Positions 8,172 through 15,928 of a DNA stretch of 40,066 nt are shown here, in pieces. Under the pieces are notes generated by a model. The model saw only the letters and a list, made by a program, of their open reading frames with translations. It did no database searches and was not told where the DNA came from. Source of the DNA: JAWXBG01 sp044375415 (GTDB taxonomy: Bacteria; Bacteroidota; Bacteroidia; Flavobacteriales_D; Sanyastnellaceae); NCBI GenBank assembly GCA_044375415.1, contig JBILMS010000030.1, positions 1-40,066 on the forward strand. The letters are read 5' to 3'. Each line of letters starts with the position of its first letter. Within the stretch, counting starts at the first letter, position 1. The translations under genes and the position numbers were made by a program.

Positions 8172-8867
8172 ATGCGTACTGGCATTTTATATACCCTATT
8201 ATTTGCCCTCACCCTTTTCTGGACCTGTGGCAAACAATTATCGCTCTCTTCCAATGCAGAAGGCATGATTTTCTATGATATTTCGTATCCCCGAGAAGAA
8301 GGCAATCTTATGACTGAATTAATGCCGCGTGAGATGGTCATGAAATTTAAAAATGATCAAATATTTTCGGAGTTGAAGTCAATTGGAGGTCTAATGTCAA
8401 TAACGATCTCCGCCGACAATGATAAAAAAGAGTTCGTTCAAATTTTAAAGGATTTCGATAAGCGATATGGAATGAAACTCGACGAACGGAAGGTTTCAGA
8501 ATGGAATGACCGTAATCCGGAAATCAGAGTAGAATTGCAAGAGGGTACGGAGTGGATCGCCGGGTACAACTGCCGGAAAGCTATGGGGAGGTTTGTAAAA
8601 GATACGCTTCCATCGATCGAATTATTTTACACGGAGGATATTCAAATTAGTTCTCCAAATTGGTTTAATCCATATAACTCTGTTCCCGGTGTGTTGATGG
8701 GATATGATATCGAGTATTTAGGAATGAGAATGCGCTTCAGAGCACGAGAGGTTAGATTTACTCCCATCGATGCCAATAGTTTCGAAGTTAAAACACCATT
8801 TGAGGCCATTGACACGCAAAAGATGGACGACGTCTGCAACCAACTTATGGTTGATTTCCGAAATTAG
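8172..8867 (+). CDS. Exported protein of unknown function, possible lipoprotein
   Basis: The 231-residue protein has a hydrophobic N-terminus (residues 5-18) followed by TCGKQ. Cys at about residue 19 could be lipidated, though the box (FWTC) is not canonical. The rest is soluble, with alternating strands and charged residues. The pattern of 'yxmefkn... Y.C.Ka.... ....e.wyt.di' around the 'GYNCRKAMGRF' segment recalls small periplasmic GLPGLI-like proteins of Bacteroidota. This is only a resemblance and I assign no function. The ATG at 8172 is preferred over TTG 8169. It is divergent from ctlX with a 57-nt gap and convergent with the next gene (7 nt between stops). Confidence 0.8.
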   Translation: MRTGILYTLLFALTLFWTCGKQLSLSSNAEGMIFYDISYPREEGNLMTELMPREMVMKFKNDQIFSELKSIGGLMSITISADNDKKEFVQILKDFDKRYGMKLDERKVSEWNDRNPEIRVELQEGTEWIAGYNCRKAMGRFVKDTLPSIELFYTEDIQISSPNWFNPYNSVPGVLMGYDIEYLGMRMRFRAREVRFTPIDANSFEVKTPFEAIDTQKMDDVCNQLMVDFRN

Positions 8868-8874
8868 AACTTTT

Positions 8875-9279
8875 CTATTCGAGGATGTCCAATGGCTTCA
8901 GCGCTATATCGATGAATTCAATTTCGAAAGCCGGAGATTTAATATCTTCCCATGTCACTTCAAATTCGTAGTAGTGTCCGTTCGTCTTTCCGGCCTTGGT
9001 CCGATTAGCACCTATGGAGAAGGTTTCAGGAAGTACTTCGCCTTTTGTTTTGCCATTTACGAAGAGATCCAGTCCAAATGTATATTGAACGGGATAGGAG
9101 TTAGAATTCTTAATTTTTACTCTAAGTTGTGGTGGACTACTTTTCTTGAAAAAGTTTGATCTAGACCATTTGTAATAAAACTCTACGCCGTCTACGGTGG
9201 ACTTAAGTTCATATTTCGTTTGGGCCTGAACAAAAGCGGTTATAAAAACAAAGAGCAAGCAAAAAATGAGCTTATTCAT
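8875..9279 (-). CDS. Small exported protein of unknown function
   Basis: This 134-residue protein has a clear signal peptide (MNKLIFCLLFVFITAFVQAQ, cleavage after about residue 19 or 20). The mature part is short and beta-rich and looks like a single Ig-like or beta-sandwich domain: strands around VEFYYKW, LRVKIKNSN, YTFGLDLFVNGK and YYEFEVTWEDI. I recognise no family. Its ATG overlaps the stop codon of the lipoprotein gene upstream by 8 nt, so the two are cotranscribed and may act together in the periplasm or at the cell surface. Confidence 0.8.
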   Translation of the reverse strand: MNKLIFCLLFVFITAFVQAQTKYELKSTVDGVEFYYKWSRSNFFKKSSPPQLRVKIKNSNSYPVQYTFGLDLFVNGKTKGEVLPETFSIGANRTKAGKTNGHYYEFEVTWEDIKSPAFEIEFIDIALKPLDILE

Positions 9280-9931
9280 ACTTTTTTAGTGTCGCAATAG
9301 TGTTGAATGCAGCGAGTTTTGAAAGTTGTGGAACTCTGAAGAAACTCCCTCTAAGAAATTTGAAGTCGATAGTATCCGTTGGGGTAGTTGCATAAAAAAC
9401 GAAATTATCGTCGACGTGGAAAACTCGTAATAAGGAATCGTAAGATACGTTGGGACCAAAATTGTCTTTTACAATACCCAATAGTCCCTTTGGATCACCC
9501 GGATAACCTTCGTCGTAATGCACATCCATTTGAATATATACACCGAGTCCTGCCCAATAATAACCCGAGTCTTCTACCAGCGGAGAAATCTTATTTACAA
9601 GAACGTTTTTAACTTCGTATTTCTGCCCCATATTATACTGCTTTTTATATCGAGCAGCAATGGTATCGAGCTCCAATCCTTCATAACGGAACATTCGCTG
9701 ATCGTAAAAACTCAGGTGGCGATAATAATCCGTATCGTTTAATGCAAACTGAAAGTTCTTAATATTTCGCTCCATGTTTTCTTTCATCGCTTCGTTCATA
9801 ACGAGCAGGCCGGATGTGTCCTTCACCAAAGTTCCAACCGTGTTTGGATCATGCGTGTGATTATTACAATCACATCCGGGCATGAGCATACTCGTCATCA
9901 CAACTACACAAAGTGCTTTAATCGAATTCAT
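9272..9931 (-). CDS. Lipoprotein of unknown function
   Basis: This 219-residue protein has a signal sequence ending in a good lipobox, LMPGC (Cys19), so it is membrane-anchored by lipid. The early mature region is Cys/His rich (CDCNNHTHD). The remainder is hydrophilic, with many Tyr and Asp residues and no family I recognise. The stop overlaps the start of the exported 134-residue protein, forming a two-gene operon. An exact promoter box lies 19 nt upstream of the start. Confidence 0.82.
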   Translation of the reverse strand: MNSIKALCVVVMTSMLMPGCDCNNHTHDPNTVGTLVKDTSGLLVMNEAMKENMERNIKNFQFALNDTDYYRHLSFYDQRMFRYEGLELDTIAARYKKQYNMGQKYEVKNVLVNKISPLVEDSGYYWAGLGVYIQMDVHYDEGYPGDPKGLLGIVKDNFGPNVSYDSLLRVFHVDDNFVFYATTPTDTIDFKFLRGSFFRVPQLSKLAAFNTIATLKKYE

Positions 9932-9950
9932 GTTTTTGATTTATAAGTTG

Positions 9951-9958
9951 CAAAAGTA
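9951..9958 (-). promoter_or_regulatory. Candidate -7 box for the lipoprotein operon
   Basis: TACTTTTG on the minus strand matches TAnnTTTG exactly and lies 19 nt upstream of ATG 9931. Confidence 0.5.
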
Positions 9959-10003
9959 ACCTTTGGAACTGAATTTAAGTTTAAGTGTCTACTTCTAATT
10001 AAT

Positions 10004-10060
10004 AAAAGTACAGCGGATCCGCCAAAAGGTAGAGAATTTACACCGCTGTACTTTTTTTTT
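10004..10060 (+). terminator. Terminator-like hairpin in the leader of the RnfD-like gene (possible attenuator)
   Basis: A perfect 13-bp stem pairs AAAAGTACAGCGG at 10004-10016 with CCGCTGTACTTTT at 10043-10055, around a 26-nt loop. A run of nine T residues ends at 10060. On the plus strand this has the form of an intrinsic terminator, yet the nearest upstream plus-strand gene ends at 8867 and the downstream ATG is only 47 nt away. Part of the left arm also belongs to the palindrome GCGGATCCGC (10013-10022), which could allow an alternative fold. It may be an attenuator, the end of a short leader RNA, or a remnant. Regulation is inferred, not shown. Confidence 0.5.
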
Positions 10061-10106
10061 GAACCTAATCGGAAGAAGTCTGTACGGGACGTCAAATCGA
10101 AATCCC

Positions 10107-10958
10107 ATGCAGCAATTATCCAAGTGGTTTTCTTCAGATGGCCGACATTTTCAGATTATATCTCAAACGATTTTTCTGATCTACGGATTTTATTATTTGT
10201 CGTGGGATGCCGACTGGATCAATGTGTTGGCTGCCTTCTCCGGTACATTGATTATTACGGGGATAGCAATTTACCTTGGGCTTGCCCCACGTAACTCTCT
10301 AAAAAGTGGTTTGGTTACCGGTCTCGGACTGTCGCTATTACTTAAAGCCAATTCTCCTTGGATATTTCTGCTGGCGGGTGCATTGGCGATTGCGCAGAAA
10401 TTTTTGATTCGACCCGGAGGTAAACATTTGTGGAATCCCGCCAATTTCGGAATTGTGGTGGTCATACTAATTACCGGAAATGCCTGGATTTCGCCGGGGC
10501 AATGGGGGAGTGGTGCTCTTCTGGTATTTATAATAGGTACCCTTGGACTAGCCGTATTGTCAAAAGTTCGAAGGCTCGAAACCGGTTTTACATTTCTTCT
10601 TGTATTAGCCGCTCTCGAATACAGTAGAAGCATTTTGTACATGGGTTGGGACATGGAAGTTTGGCTTCATAAAATGAGCTCCGGATCTCTTTGGCTCTTC
10701 GCTTTATTTATGATTACCGACCCAATGACGATCCCGAATTCCGGCAGGGTCAGAATCTTTTGGGCTGCTGCTATTGCAGGCATATCATTTACCCTCACAA
10801 ACTTTTACTTTATAAATGCCGCTCCTTTTTGGGTACTCTTTTTTGCAACACCATTAAATTATTTCATAGATAAGGTGGCAGGAGGGGCAGCATTTAAGTG
10901 GAACGACCACCGCAGTTCAAAATTGAATCATACTTTACAAATAACTCAAGACAAATGA
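10107..10958 (+). CDS. RnfD/NqrB-like integral membrane protein (orphan)
   Basis: The 283-residue protein has about eight hydrophobic helices. KHLWNPANFGI at 106-116 and ITDPMTIP at 203-210 are the conserved phrases of the NQR2/RnfD/RnfE family, the membrane subunits of sodium- or proton-translocating Nqr and Rnf complexes. I cannot find the S/T-G-A-T flavin attachment motif of canonical RnfD/NqrB, and no other Rnf or Nqr subunit is encoded nearby. A full Rnf role is therefore doubtful; electron transfer or ion transport is inference. The stop codon overlaps the next ATG as ATGA, coupling it to the DUF2330 gene. I chose ATG 10107 because the frame extended to TTG 10059 runs into the hairpin T-run. 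Confidence 0.8.
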   Translation: MQQLSKWFSSDGRHFQIISQTIFLIYGFYYLSWDADWINVLAAFSGTLIITGIAIYLGLAPRNSLKSGLVTGLGLSLLLKANSPWIFLLAGALAIAQKFLIRPGGKHLWNPANFGIVVVILITGNAWISPGQWGSGALLVFIIGTLGLAVLSKVRRLETGFTFLLVLAALEYSRSILYMGWDMEVWLHKMSSGSLWLFALFMITDPMTIPNSGRVRIFWAAAIAGISFTLTNFYFINAAPFWVLFFATPLNYFIDKVAGGAAFKWNDHRSSKLNHTLQITQDK

Positions 10959-12478
10959 AAATGCCGAAAATGAAAGTACTGCTCACCTTTGTGAGTTTCT
11001 TTACCATGCTGGGTTCTTTCGCCTTTTGTGGATTTTATATCGCAAAAGCCGATGCCACATTGTTCAACAATAAAAGCGAAGTTATCCTTGTGCGTGATGG
11101 ATTAAAAACAGTAATCACCATGAGCAACGACTTTAAAGGAAACATGCGAGATTTTGCCATGGTCGTCCCTGTTCCTGTTGTGCTCAAGGAAAAAGACATC
11201 AAGGTGGTTAATAGACGAATCTTTGATGTACTCGACGAATATTCATCTCCGAGATTAGTGGAGTATTACGACAACAATCCTTGTTATGATAACCGACTTT
11301 ACGAGGTAGAATCTGTCGAGATCACAAGTTCCAAAATGGAAAGGGTTCCGAAAATGAATGATGAACTTGCCGAGGAAAAGGGAGTTACCATCGAAGCAAG
11401 TTACACCATTGGTGAATATGACATTCTCATTTTGTCGGCCACAGAGTCAGGAGGATTGAAGGATTGGCTGCTAATCAATGGCTATAAAATTCCGGAAACG
11501 GCCGAGGAGGTATTGCAGCCATACATCAAAAGCAACATGAAGTTTTTTGTTGTTAAAGTAAATCTGGATAATGTCCAAGGCGCTTTCGAATATCTGAACC
11601 CTATTCAAATTTCTTTCGAGCATGAGAAATTTATGTTGCCAATTAGATTGGGCATGGCCAACAGTTCAGGCGAGCAGGATATGATTGTTTATGCTTTTAC
11701 CAAAAATGGTCGAATTGAATGCACCAATTATCGCACTGTAAAAATGCCTACGGATAGAAATATTCCTCTACATGTTCAATCGGGTTTTGGTGAATTCTAC
11801 AAAAATCTGTTTCAACGCACATACAAATATGAAGGGCGTAATTCTGCGTTCCTCGAGTATGCTTGGAATGTTTCTCCTTCTAATACAGGAATGAAGTGTG
11901 ACCCATGCATAGGTCCTCCTCCGATCTACAACGATTTTGCGGAAGCAGGCGTCGATTGGGCGCTAAACGGTGGAGCAGGTGCGAATGTGTTTTTTACGCG
12001 CTTACACGTGAGATACTCGCGCGATAAATTCCCTGCCGACCTGACTTTCCAAGAAACTCCGAATCGGGAAAATTTTCAATGCAGGTACATTCTCACACAT
12101 CCCGCACAAGGTCCCTTCGACTGCGAAGAGGCTCAAAATTATCTGGAGACAATTTATGAAAGAAGAAAAAAGGAGGTGGATGAGTACTATGCGTTGACCG
12201 GAAAAAATGATCCTATGGCAACGAGATATATTAACGAGTTCAATAAATATTTAAAAAGGAAACCTGAACAGGTGCCGGCAAAAGGGAATGAAAGTAAATA
12301 TGTGCCGGAAAGAAATGAACCTGAAAGAAATGAACCTGAAAAAAACGATGTTGTGGTTTGGACCCCGGGCGACAACACAAAAGATCCCATGAGGTTTTTG
12401 CCGGTGGGTGTATTCGTGCTCTTCATTTTTGTAGTCATGCACTTCGCCTCTACAAAACCCAAAGTAGAGTCGACGTAA
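10955..12478 (+). CDS. DUF2330 domain protein, exported and membrane-anchored
   Basis: The 507-residue protein has an N-terminal signal or anchor helix (about residues 8-30), then a large extracytoplasmic domain. That domain contains the DUF2330 features: an early FAMVVPVPVV segment (67-76) and CDPCIGPPP (315-323). Other Cys residues are at 110, 256, 376 and 390, so disulfides or metal or cofactor binding are possible. Near the C-terminus is a short tandem motif, ERNEP, repeated at about 452-463. It is followed by a transmembrane helix (482-498) with a short charged tail. The start overlaps the RnfD-like stop by 4 nt, and the second and third Met codons are close behind. The function of DUF2330 is not established. 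A bidirectional terminator follows the gene. Confidence 0.85.
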   Translation: MKMPKMKVLLTFVSFFTMLGSFAFCGFYIAKADATLFNNKSEVILVRDGLKTVITMSNDFKGNMRDFAMVVPVPVVLKEKDIKVVNRRIFDVLDEYSSPRLVEYYDNNPCYDNRLYEVESVEITSSKMERVPKMNDELAEEKGVTIEASYTIGEYDILILSATESGGLKDWLLINGYKIPETAEEVLQPYIKSNMKFFVVKVNLDNVQGAFEYLNPIQISFEHEKFMLPIRLGMANSSGEQDMIVYAFTKNGRIECTNYRTVKMPTDRNIPLHVQSGFGEFYKNLFQRTYKYEGRNSAFLEYAWNVSPSNTGMKCDPCIGPPPIYNDFAEAGVDWALNGGAGANVFFTRLHVRYSRDKFPADLTFQETPNRENFQCRYILTHPAQGPFDCEEAQNYLETIYERRKKEVDEYYALTGKNDPMATRYINEFNKYLKRKPEQVPAKGNESKYVPERNEPERNEPEKNDVVVWTPGDNTKDPMRFLPVGVFVLFIFVVMHFASTKPKVEST

Positions 12479-12501
12479 GGCAGGTGGTTTATTCACAAAA
12501 A

Positions 12502-12532
12502 AAAAGCGGTGGAAATAGTTTCCACCGCTTTT
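12502..12532. terminator. Bidirectional terminator between the DUF2330 gene and gap
   Basis: A perfect 14-bp stem (AAAAGCGGTGGAAA and its complement) surrounds the 3-nt loop TAG. A-rich sequence precedes it and TTTT closes it. It lies between the convergent stops at 12478 and 12554 and can serve both strands. Confidence 0.85.
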
Positions 12533-12553
12533 GATTTGTAGAAGTAATTTCTC

Positions 12554-14017
12554 TTAGTAATAAATATTTCTTCTCACTTTGGCCACGTATTTCGCCAAGC
12601 GAATTACTTGTTTGGTGTATCCGAATTCGTTGTCGTACCATACGTATAAAACAACACCGGTTCCATCCGGAGAGACGATGGTAGCTTGGCTGTCGAAAAC
12701 AGAACAACATTCGTTTCCGATGATGTCGGAGCTCACCAACTCTTCGCTTATGCTGAAATAAATCTGGTTTACCAAATCACCGTCCAAAGCAGCTTTGCGA
12801 ACCATGGCATTTACTTCTTCTACGGTCGTTGACTTTTTCACATACGCATGAATAATAGCTAAAGATCCATTTGGAGTAGGAACACGCACAGCATTTGCAG
12901 TAAGCTTATCGGCCAGCTCGGGAATTACCTTGGTTACTGCTTTGCCCGCTCCGGTTTCCGTGATTACCATGTTGATGGCTGCACTTCTACCACGACGGCT
13001 TTTCTTGTGCATGTTGTCCAACAAGTTTTGGTCGTTGGTATAGGCATGTACCGTTTCGATATGACCTTTATCCAATCCCAATCCATCGTGAATTACCTTT
13101 AAAATTGGGCAGATCGCATTGGTTGTGCAGCTAGCGGCAGAAAAGATTGTTTCGTTTTCGATATCTAAATCACGGTGATTAATTCCGTAAACAATATTCG
13201 GAACTTCTTTGCCGGGCGCTGTGAGAATAACTTTAGAAACTCCTTTAGAAGAGAGGTGTTTACTCAGACCTGCGCGATCTTTTAATACACCGGTATTATC
13301 GATCATCAGTGCATTATTGATGCCGTAAGCTGCGTAGTCAACCGTAGTGGGATCGTTGGTAGCAATCATAAAAACACGTTGACCATTTACCATCAAACAA
13401 CGGTTTTCATAGTCAACGGTAACAGTACCTCTGAATCGACCGTGCACCGAGTCATTTTCGAAGAGAGCCGCTCTTTTTTTAAGCGACAAGTCATCATTTT
13501 CGCGCGTAACGATGGCACGTAAACGCAATTGTTGACCTCTACCGGCTTGGCTGATAAGTTCACGTGCGGCCAAACGACCTATTCGTCCAAAACCATAAAG
13601 AACCACATCTCTTGGTTCAATATTTTGACCTTCTTCTTTGAAAAAATTACGAAGTTTTTCTTCTAAAAAGTCTTTGTGATTTTTGTAACGATCGCGTTCG
13701 GTTAGCCATTCACTGGCCAATTTTCCAACATCAATTTTGGCCGGAGCCAAATCCATTTCGTACAAGGTTCTCGCTATGTCAGCAGAGTCGAAAACAGAGA
13801 TTGCTTTGCCTACAACTTCACCTGCATACTTGTGCAAGCGGAGAATTTCGGTAATGCTGATGTCGGTGAGATGGTTTCGAAACAATACCAACTCAATGGA
13901 TTTTTCAAAGAGCAGTTTACCAACATAATTGTTGAGATCTACCGCCGCTTTTTCCTGATTAACGTACACTTCCAGTTCATTGCTGTAAGTGTCCGGGGCC
14001 AGAATGGTTTGAGACAT
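12554..14017 (-). CDS. gap: Glyceraldehyde-3-phosphate dehydrogenase, N-terminally extended form
   Basis: This enzyme oxidises glyceraldehyde-3-phosphate to 1,3-bisphosphoglycerate with NAD(P). The Rossmann motif GFGRIGR is at 142-148 and the catalytic Cys297 is in SAASCTTNAICP. About 135 residues precede the dehydrogenase domain, a helical extension (about 25-130) absent from classical 330-residue GAPDH. Bacteroidota carry a long GAPDH of this type, so it is probably ancestral rather than a fusion artefact. The total length from ATG 14017 is 487 residues. The longer frame from 14065 adds a Lys/Ser-rich stretch without support. A strong promoter lies upstream, and the gene shares a terminator with the convergent DUF2330 gene. 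Confidence 0.93.
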   Translation of the reverse strand: MSQTILAPDTYSNELEVYVNQEKAAVDLNNYVGKLLFEKSIELVLFRNHLTDISITEILRLHKYAGEVVGKAISVFDSADIARTLYEMDLAPAKIDVGKLASEWLTERDRYKNHKDFLEEKLRNFFKEEGQNIEPRDVVLYGFGRIGRLAARELISQAGRGQQLRLRAIVTRENDDLSLKKRAALFENDSVHGRFRGTVTVDYENRCLMVNGQRVFMIATNDPTTVDYAAYGINNALMIDNTGVLKDRAGLSKHLSSKGVSKVILTAPGKEVPNIVYGINHRDLDIENETIFSAASCTTNAICPILKVIHDGLGLDKGHIETVHAYTNDQNLLDNMHKKSRRGRSAAINMVITETGAGKAVTKVIPELADKLTANAVRVPTPNGSLAIIHAYVKKSTTVEEVNAMVRKAALDGDLVNQIYFSISEELVSSDIIGNECCSVFDSQATIVSPDGTGVVLYVWYDNEFGYTKQVIRLAKYVAKVRRNIYY

Positions 14018-14099
14018 TGATTTAGATGATTTTGAGGTTAAAAAATTCCATTTCCGAGAATTCAAACAGGGTTCATTTTCCTGTACGGTTCAAGGGCCG

Positions 14100-14131
14100 C
14101 AAAGGTACAACCCGTAAAGCCTTGATTCCAA
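14100..14131 (-). promoter_or_regulatory. Candidate promoter of gap
   Basis: On the minus strand, TTG at 14131-14129, a 21-nt spacer and TACCTTTG at 14107-14100 match the Bacteroidota sigma factor consensus. This leaves a leader of about 75 nt before ATG 14017. Confidence 0.6.
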
Positions 14132-14251
14132 GTTGAATTACCTATAACTACCTTGCTGACTTATTAACAAGCTTTTGTGCCGGAATTGGCTGAATTCATT
14201 GGTTTTTCATCGAGTTGTCAATTGCTTTCGTCGATAAATTTTAAAAAGAAA

Positions 14252-14277
14252 AAGCCCCCGAAAATATTCGAGGGCTT
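14252..14277 (-). terminator. Terminator of the HtrA/DegQ gene
   Basis: An 11-bp stem with one mismatch (AAGCCC.CGAA against TTCG.GGGCTT) has a 4-nt loop. Read on the minus strand it is followed by a T-rich tract (CTTTTTCTTTTT). It lies 25 nt past the stop of the protease gene. Confidence 0.75.
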
Positions 14278-14302
14278 GTATTCGATTCGTTCCGAACTGG
14301 GA

Positions 14303-15754
14303 CTACATCCCAAAACCGTAATAAGCACGTGTTCCATTGGGGTAGTAGCCTTCAATTTCGACCATGCCTTTTTTGCCCGAAAGAACAGTGATCACCTCAT
14401 CTGCGCTGTTAATTTTTTGATCATTTATTTTAGTTATAATGAATCCCTTTTGAATGCCGATTTCTTTCAACTTCCCTGATGTGAGGTTCGCTACTTTGGC
14501 CCCACCGCTTAATCCTAGTTTTTGTTTTTCAACATCACTTACATCCGTAAAATCTGCACCTAATGTGGAGGACGTTGCTGCTACTTCACTTACTTTGTCG
14601 ATGAGGTCGGTGTTGCCGTCTTTGTTTCGGAGGGTTACTACCACAGTTTGCAGTTTTTTATCTCTCCACAAACTCACGTTTATCTTATCACCCGGACGAT
14701 ATCTACTTACTTGTTCTTGCAATTCAGGAACGGTATTCACCCCTTTTTCGCCCACTTTAAGGATAATGTCTCCCTCGCTAATTCCGGCATCCGCGGCAGC
14801 TCCTCCCTCGGTCAGAGAGTTTACAAACACCCCGTTTACAGAGGACAAGCCCTTTTCGCTTGCGATTTCTGGACTTACTTCCTGAATTCGAACGCCGATA
14901 AATGCACGTTGTGCACTACCGTAATTCATCAAGTCGTCGGCAATTTTTCTGGCTATAGAAGCAGGCACGGCAAATGAGTAACCTGAATAAACACCGGTAC
15001 GAGAGGCAATAGCGGTATTTATACCAACCAACTCTCCCTTGGTATTTACCAATGCCCCTCCGGAATTACCCGGATTAACGGCAGCGTCTGTCTGTATAAA
15101 AGACTCCACCGGGAAAATTTCCTCGCTGCCATTTCCATTAAGCAAATTGATATTGCGGGCTTTTGCGCTTACAATACCTGCCGTAACAGTAGAAGTCAAA
15201 TCAAATGGATTTCCAACTGCAAGTACCCACTGACCAACGCGAACATCATCACTGTTGCCCCAAGCCATGAAGGGTAGGTTGGTCGCCTCAATTTTAATCA
15301 AAGCAATGTCAGTCGAAGGATCCGTTCCAATAACCTTCGCTTCGTAGTTTTGGTTGTTGTTGAGGGTCACTTCTAGTTTTTGAGCACCTTCTACAACGTG
15401 GTTGTTTGTGATAATAAATCCATCAGCAGATATGATCACACCAGAACCGGAACCCTGCTCAAGTTGTGGGCCTTGCTCTTGTCCGAAAAAGTCCATCCAG
15501 GGATTGTAGGCATTATTGACTTGAGTTTGAGTTTTCACGTGGACTACTGCATGAACGGAACGCTCTGCGGCACCGGTAAAGTCGAGCGTTCCATCGGGTG
15601 GTAAAGAGCTGTAATTTGCATATTGAGCATAACCGCTTCCATCAGGAGATAGATTCACGATCTGAGTGTCTCTACCCACTAATAATTCATATCCGGCAAT
15701 GGAGACGAATCCGCCTATCATTGCTGCTCCAAGAAACATCCAGTTTTTATTCAT
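14303..15754 (-). CDS. Periplasmic serine protease of the HtrA/DegQ family (Do-like)
   Basis: The 483-residue protein has the HtrA triad His119 (TNNHVV), Asp149 (STDIAL) and Ser231 (GNSGGA). An N-terminal hydrophobic segment (about 5-24) acts as export signal or membrane anchor. Two PDZ domains follow the protease domain, the first near 283-370 with the GVRIQEVSP start and the second near 400-480. HtrA proteins degrade or refold damaged envelope proteins. The layout is typical for Do/DegQ in length and order. It has its own promoter box at 15795-15788 and a terminator, so it is a monocistronic unit. Confidence 0.93.
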   Translation of the reverse strand: MNKNWMFLGAAMIGGFVSIAGYELLVGRDTQIVNLSPDGSGYAQYANYSSLPPDGTLDFTGAAERSVHAVVHVKTQTQVNNAYNPWMDFFGQEQGPQLEQGSGSGVIISADGFIITNNHVVEGAQKLEVTLNNNQNYEAKVIGTDPSTDIALIKIEATNLPFMAWGNSDDVRVGQWVLAVGNPFDLTSTVTAGIVSAKARNINLLNGNGSEEIFPVESFIQTDAAVNPGNSGGALVNTKGELVGINTAIASRTGVYSGYSFAVPASIARKIADDLMNYGSAQRAFIGVRIQEVSPEIASEKGLSSVNGVFVNSLTEGGAAADAGISEGDIILKVGEKGVNTVPELQEQVSRYRPGDKINVSLWRDKKLQTVVVTLRNKDGNTDLIDKVSEVAATSSTLGADFTDVSDVEKQKLGLSGGAKVANLTSGKLKEIGIQKGFIITKINDQKINSADEVITVLSGKKGMVEIEGYYPNGTRAYYGFGM

Positions 15755-15787
15755 AGTAGTATCTATTTTTTTTGTAGTTCAACATTT

Positions 15788-15795
15788 CAAATTTA
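15788..15795 (-). promoter_or_regulatory. Candidate -7 box for the HtrA/DegQ gene
   Basis: TAAATTTG on the minus strand is an exact TAnnTTTG match, 33 nt upstream of ATG 15754. Confidence 0.45.
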
Positions 15796-15928
15796 ACGCC
15801 AGAGATTCTTAATCGTTGTTTAACGTGATCCTAACAAGTGTTAAGAGTCATATTACAGGCACAAATACACGAAATATTTTTATGATTCAATCACATTACA
15901 ACAACGAATTTTCACGAGAGTTCACTGC

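Noticed and set aside
12187..12496. Antisense frames with tandem SGSFLSG-type repeats
   Set aside because: They are the reverse reading of the ERNEP repeats in the DUF2330 gene.
14454..14977. Longer plus-strand frames opposite the HtrA/DegQ gene
   Set aside because: The minus strand encodes an intact protease with the full triad and PDZ domains. The opposite frames lack signals or domain character.
15796..15850. GTTTAAC...TGTTAA partial dyad upstream of the HtrA/DegQ gene as an envelope-stress operator
   Set aside because: The symmetry is weak and there is no matching site elsewhere in the window.
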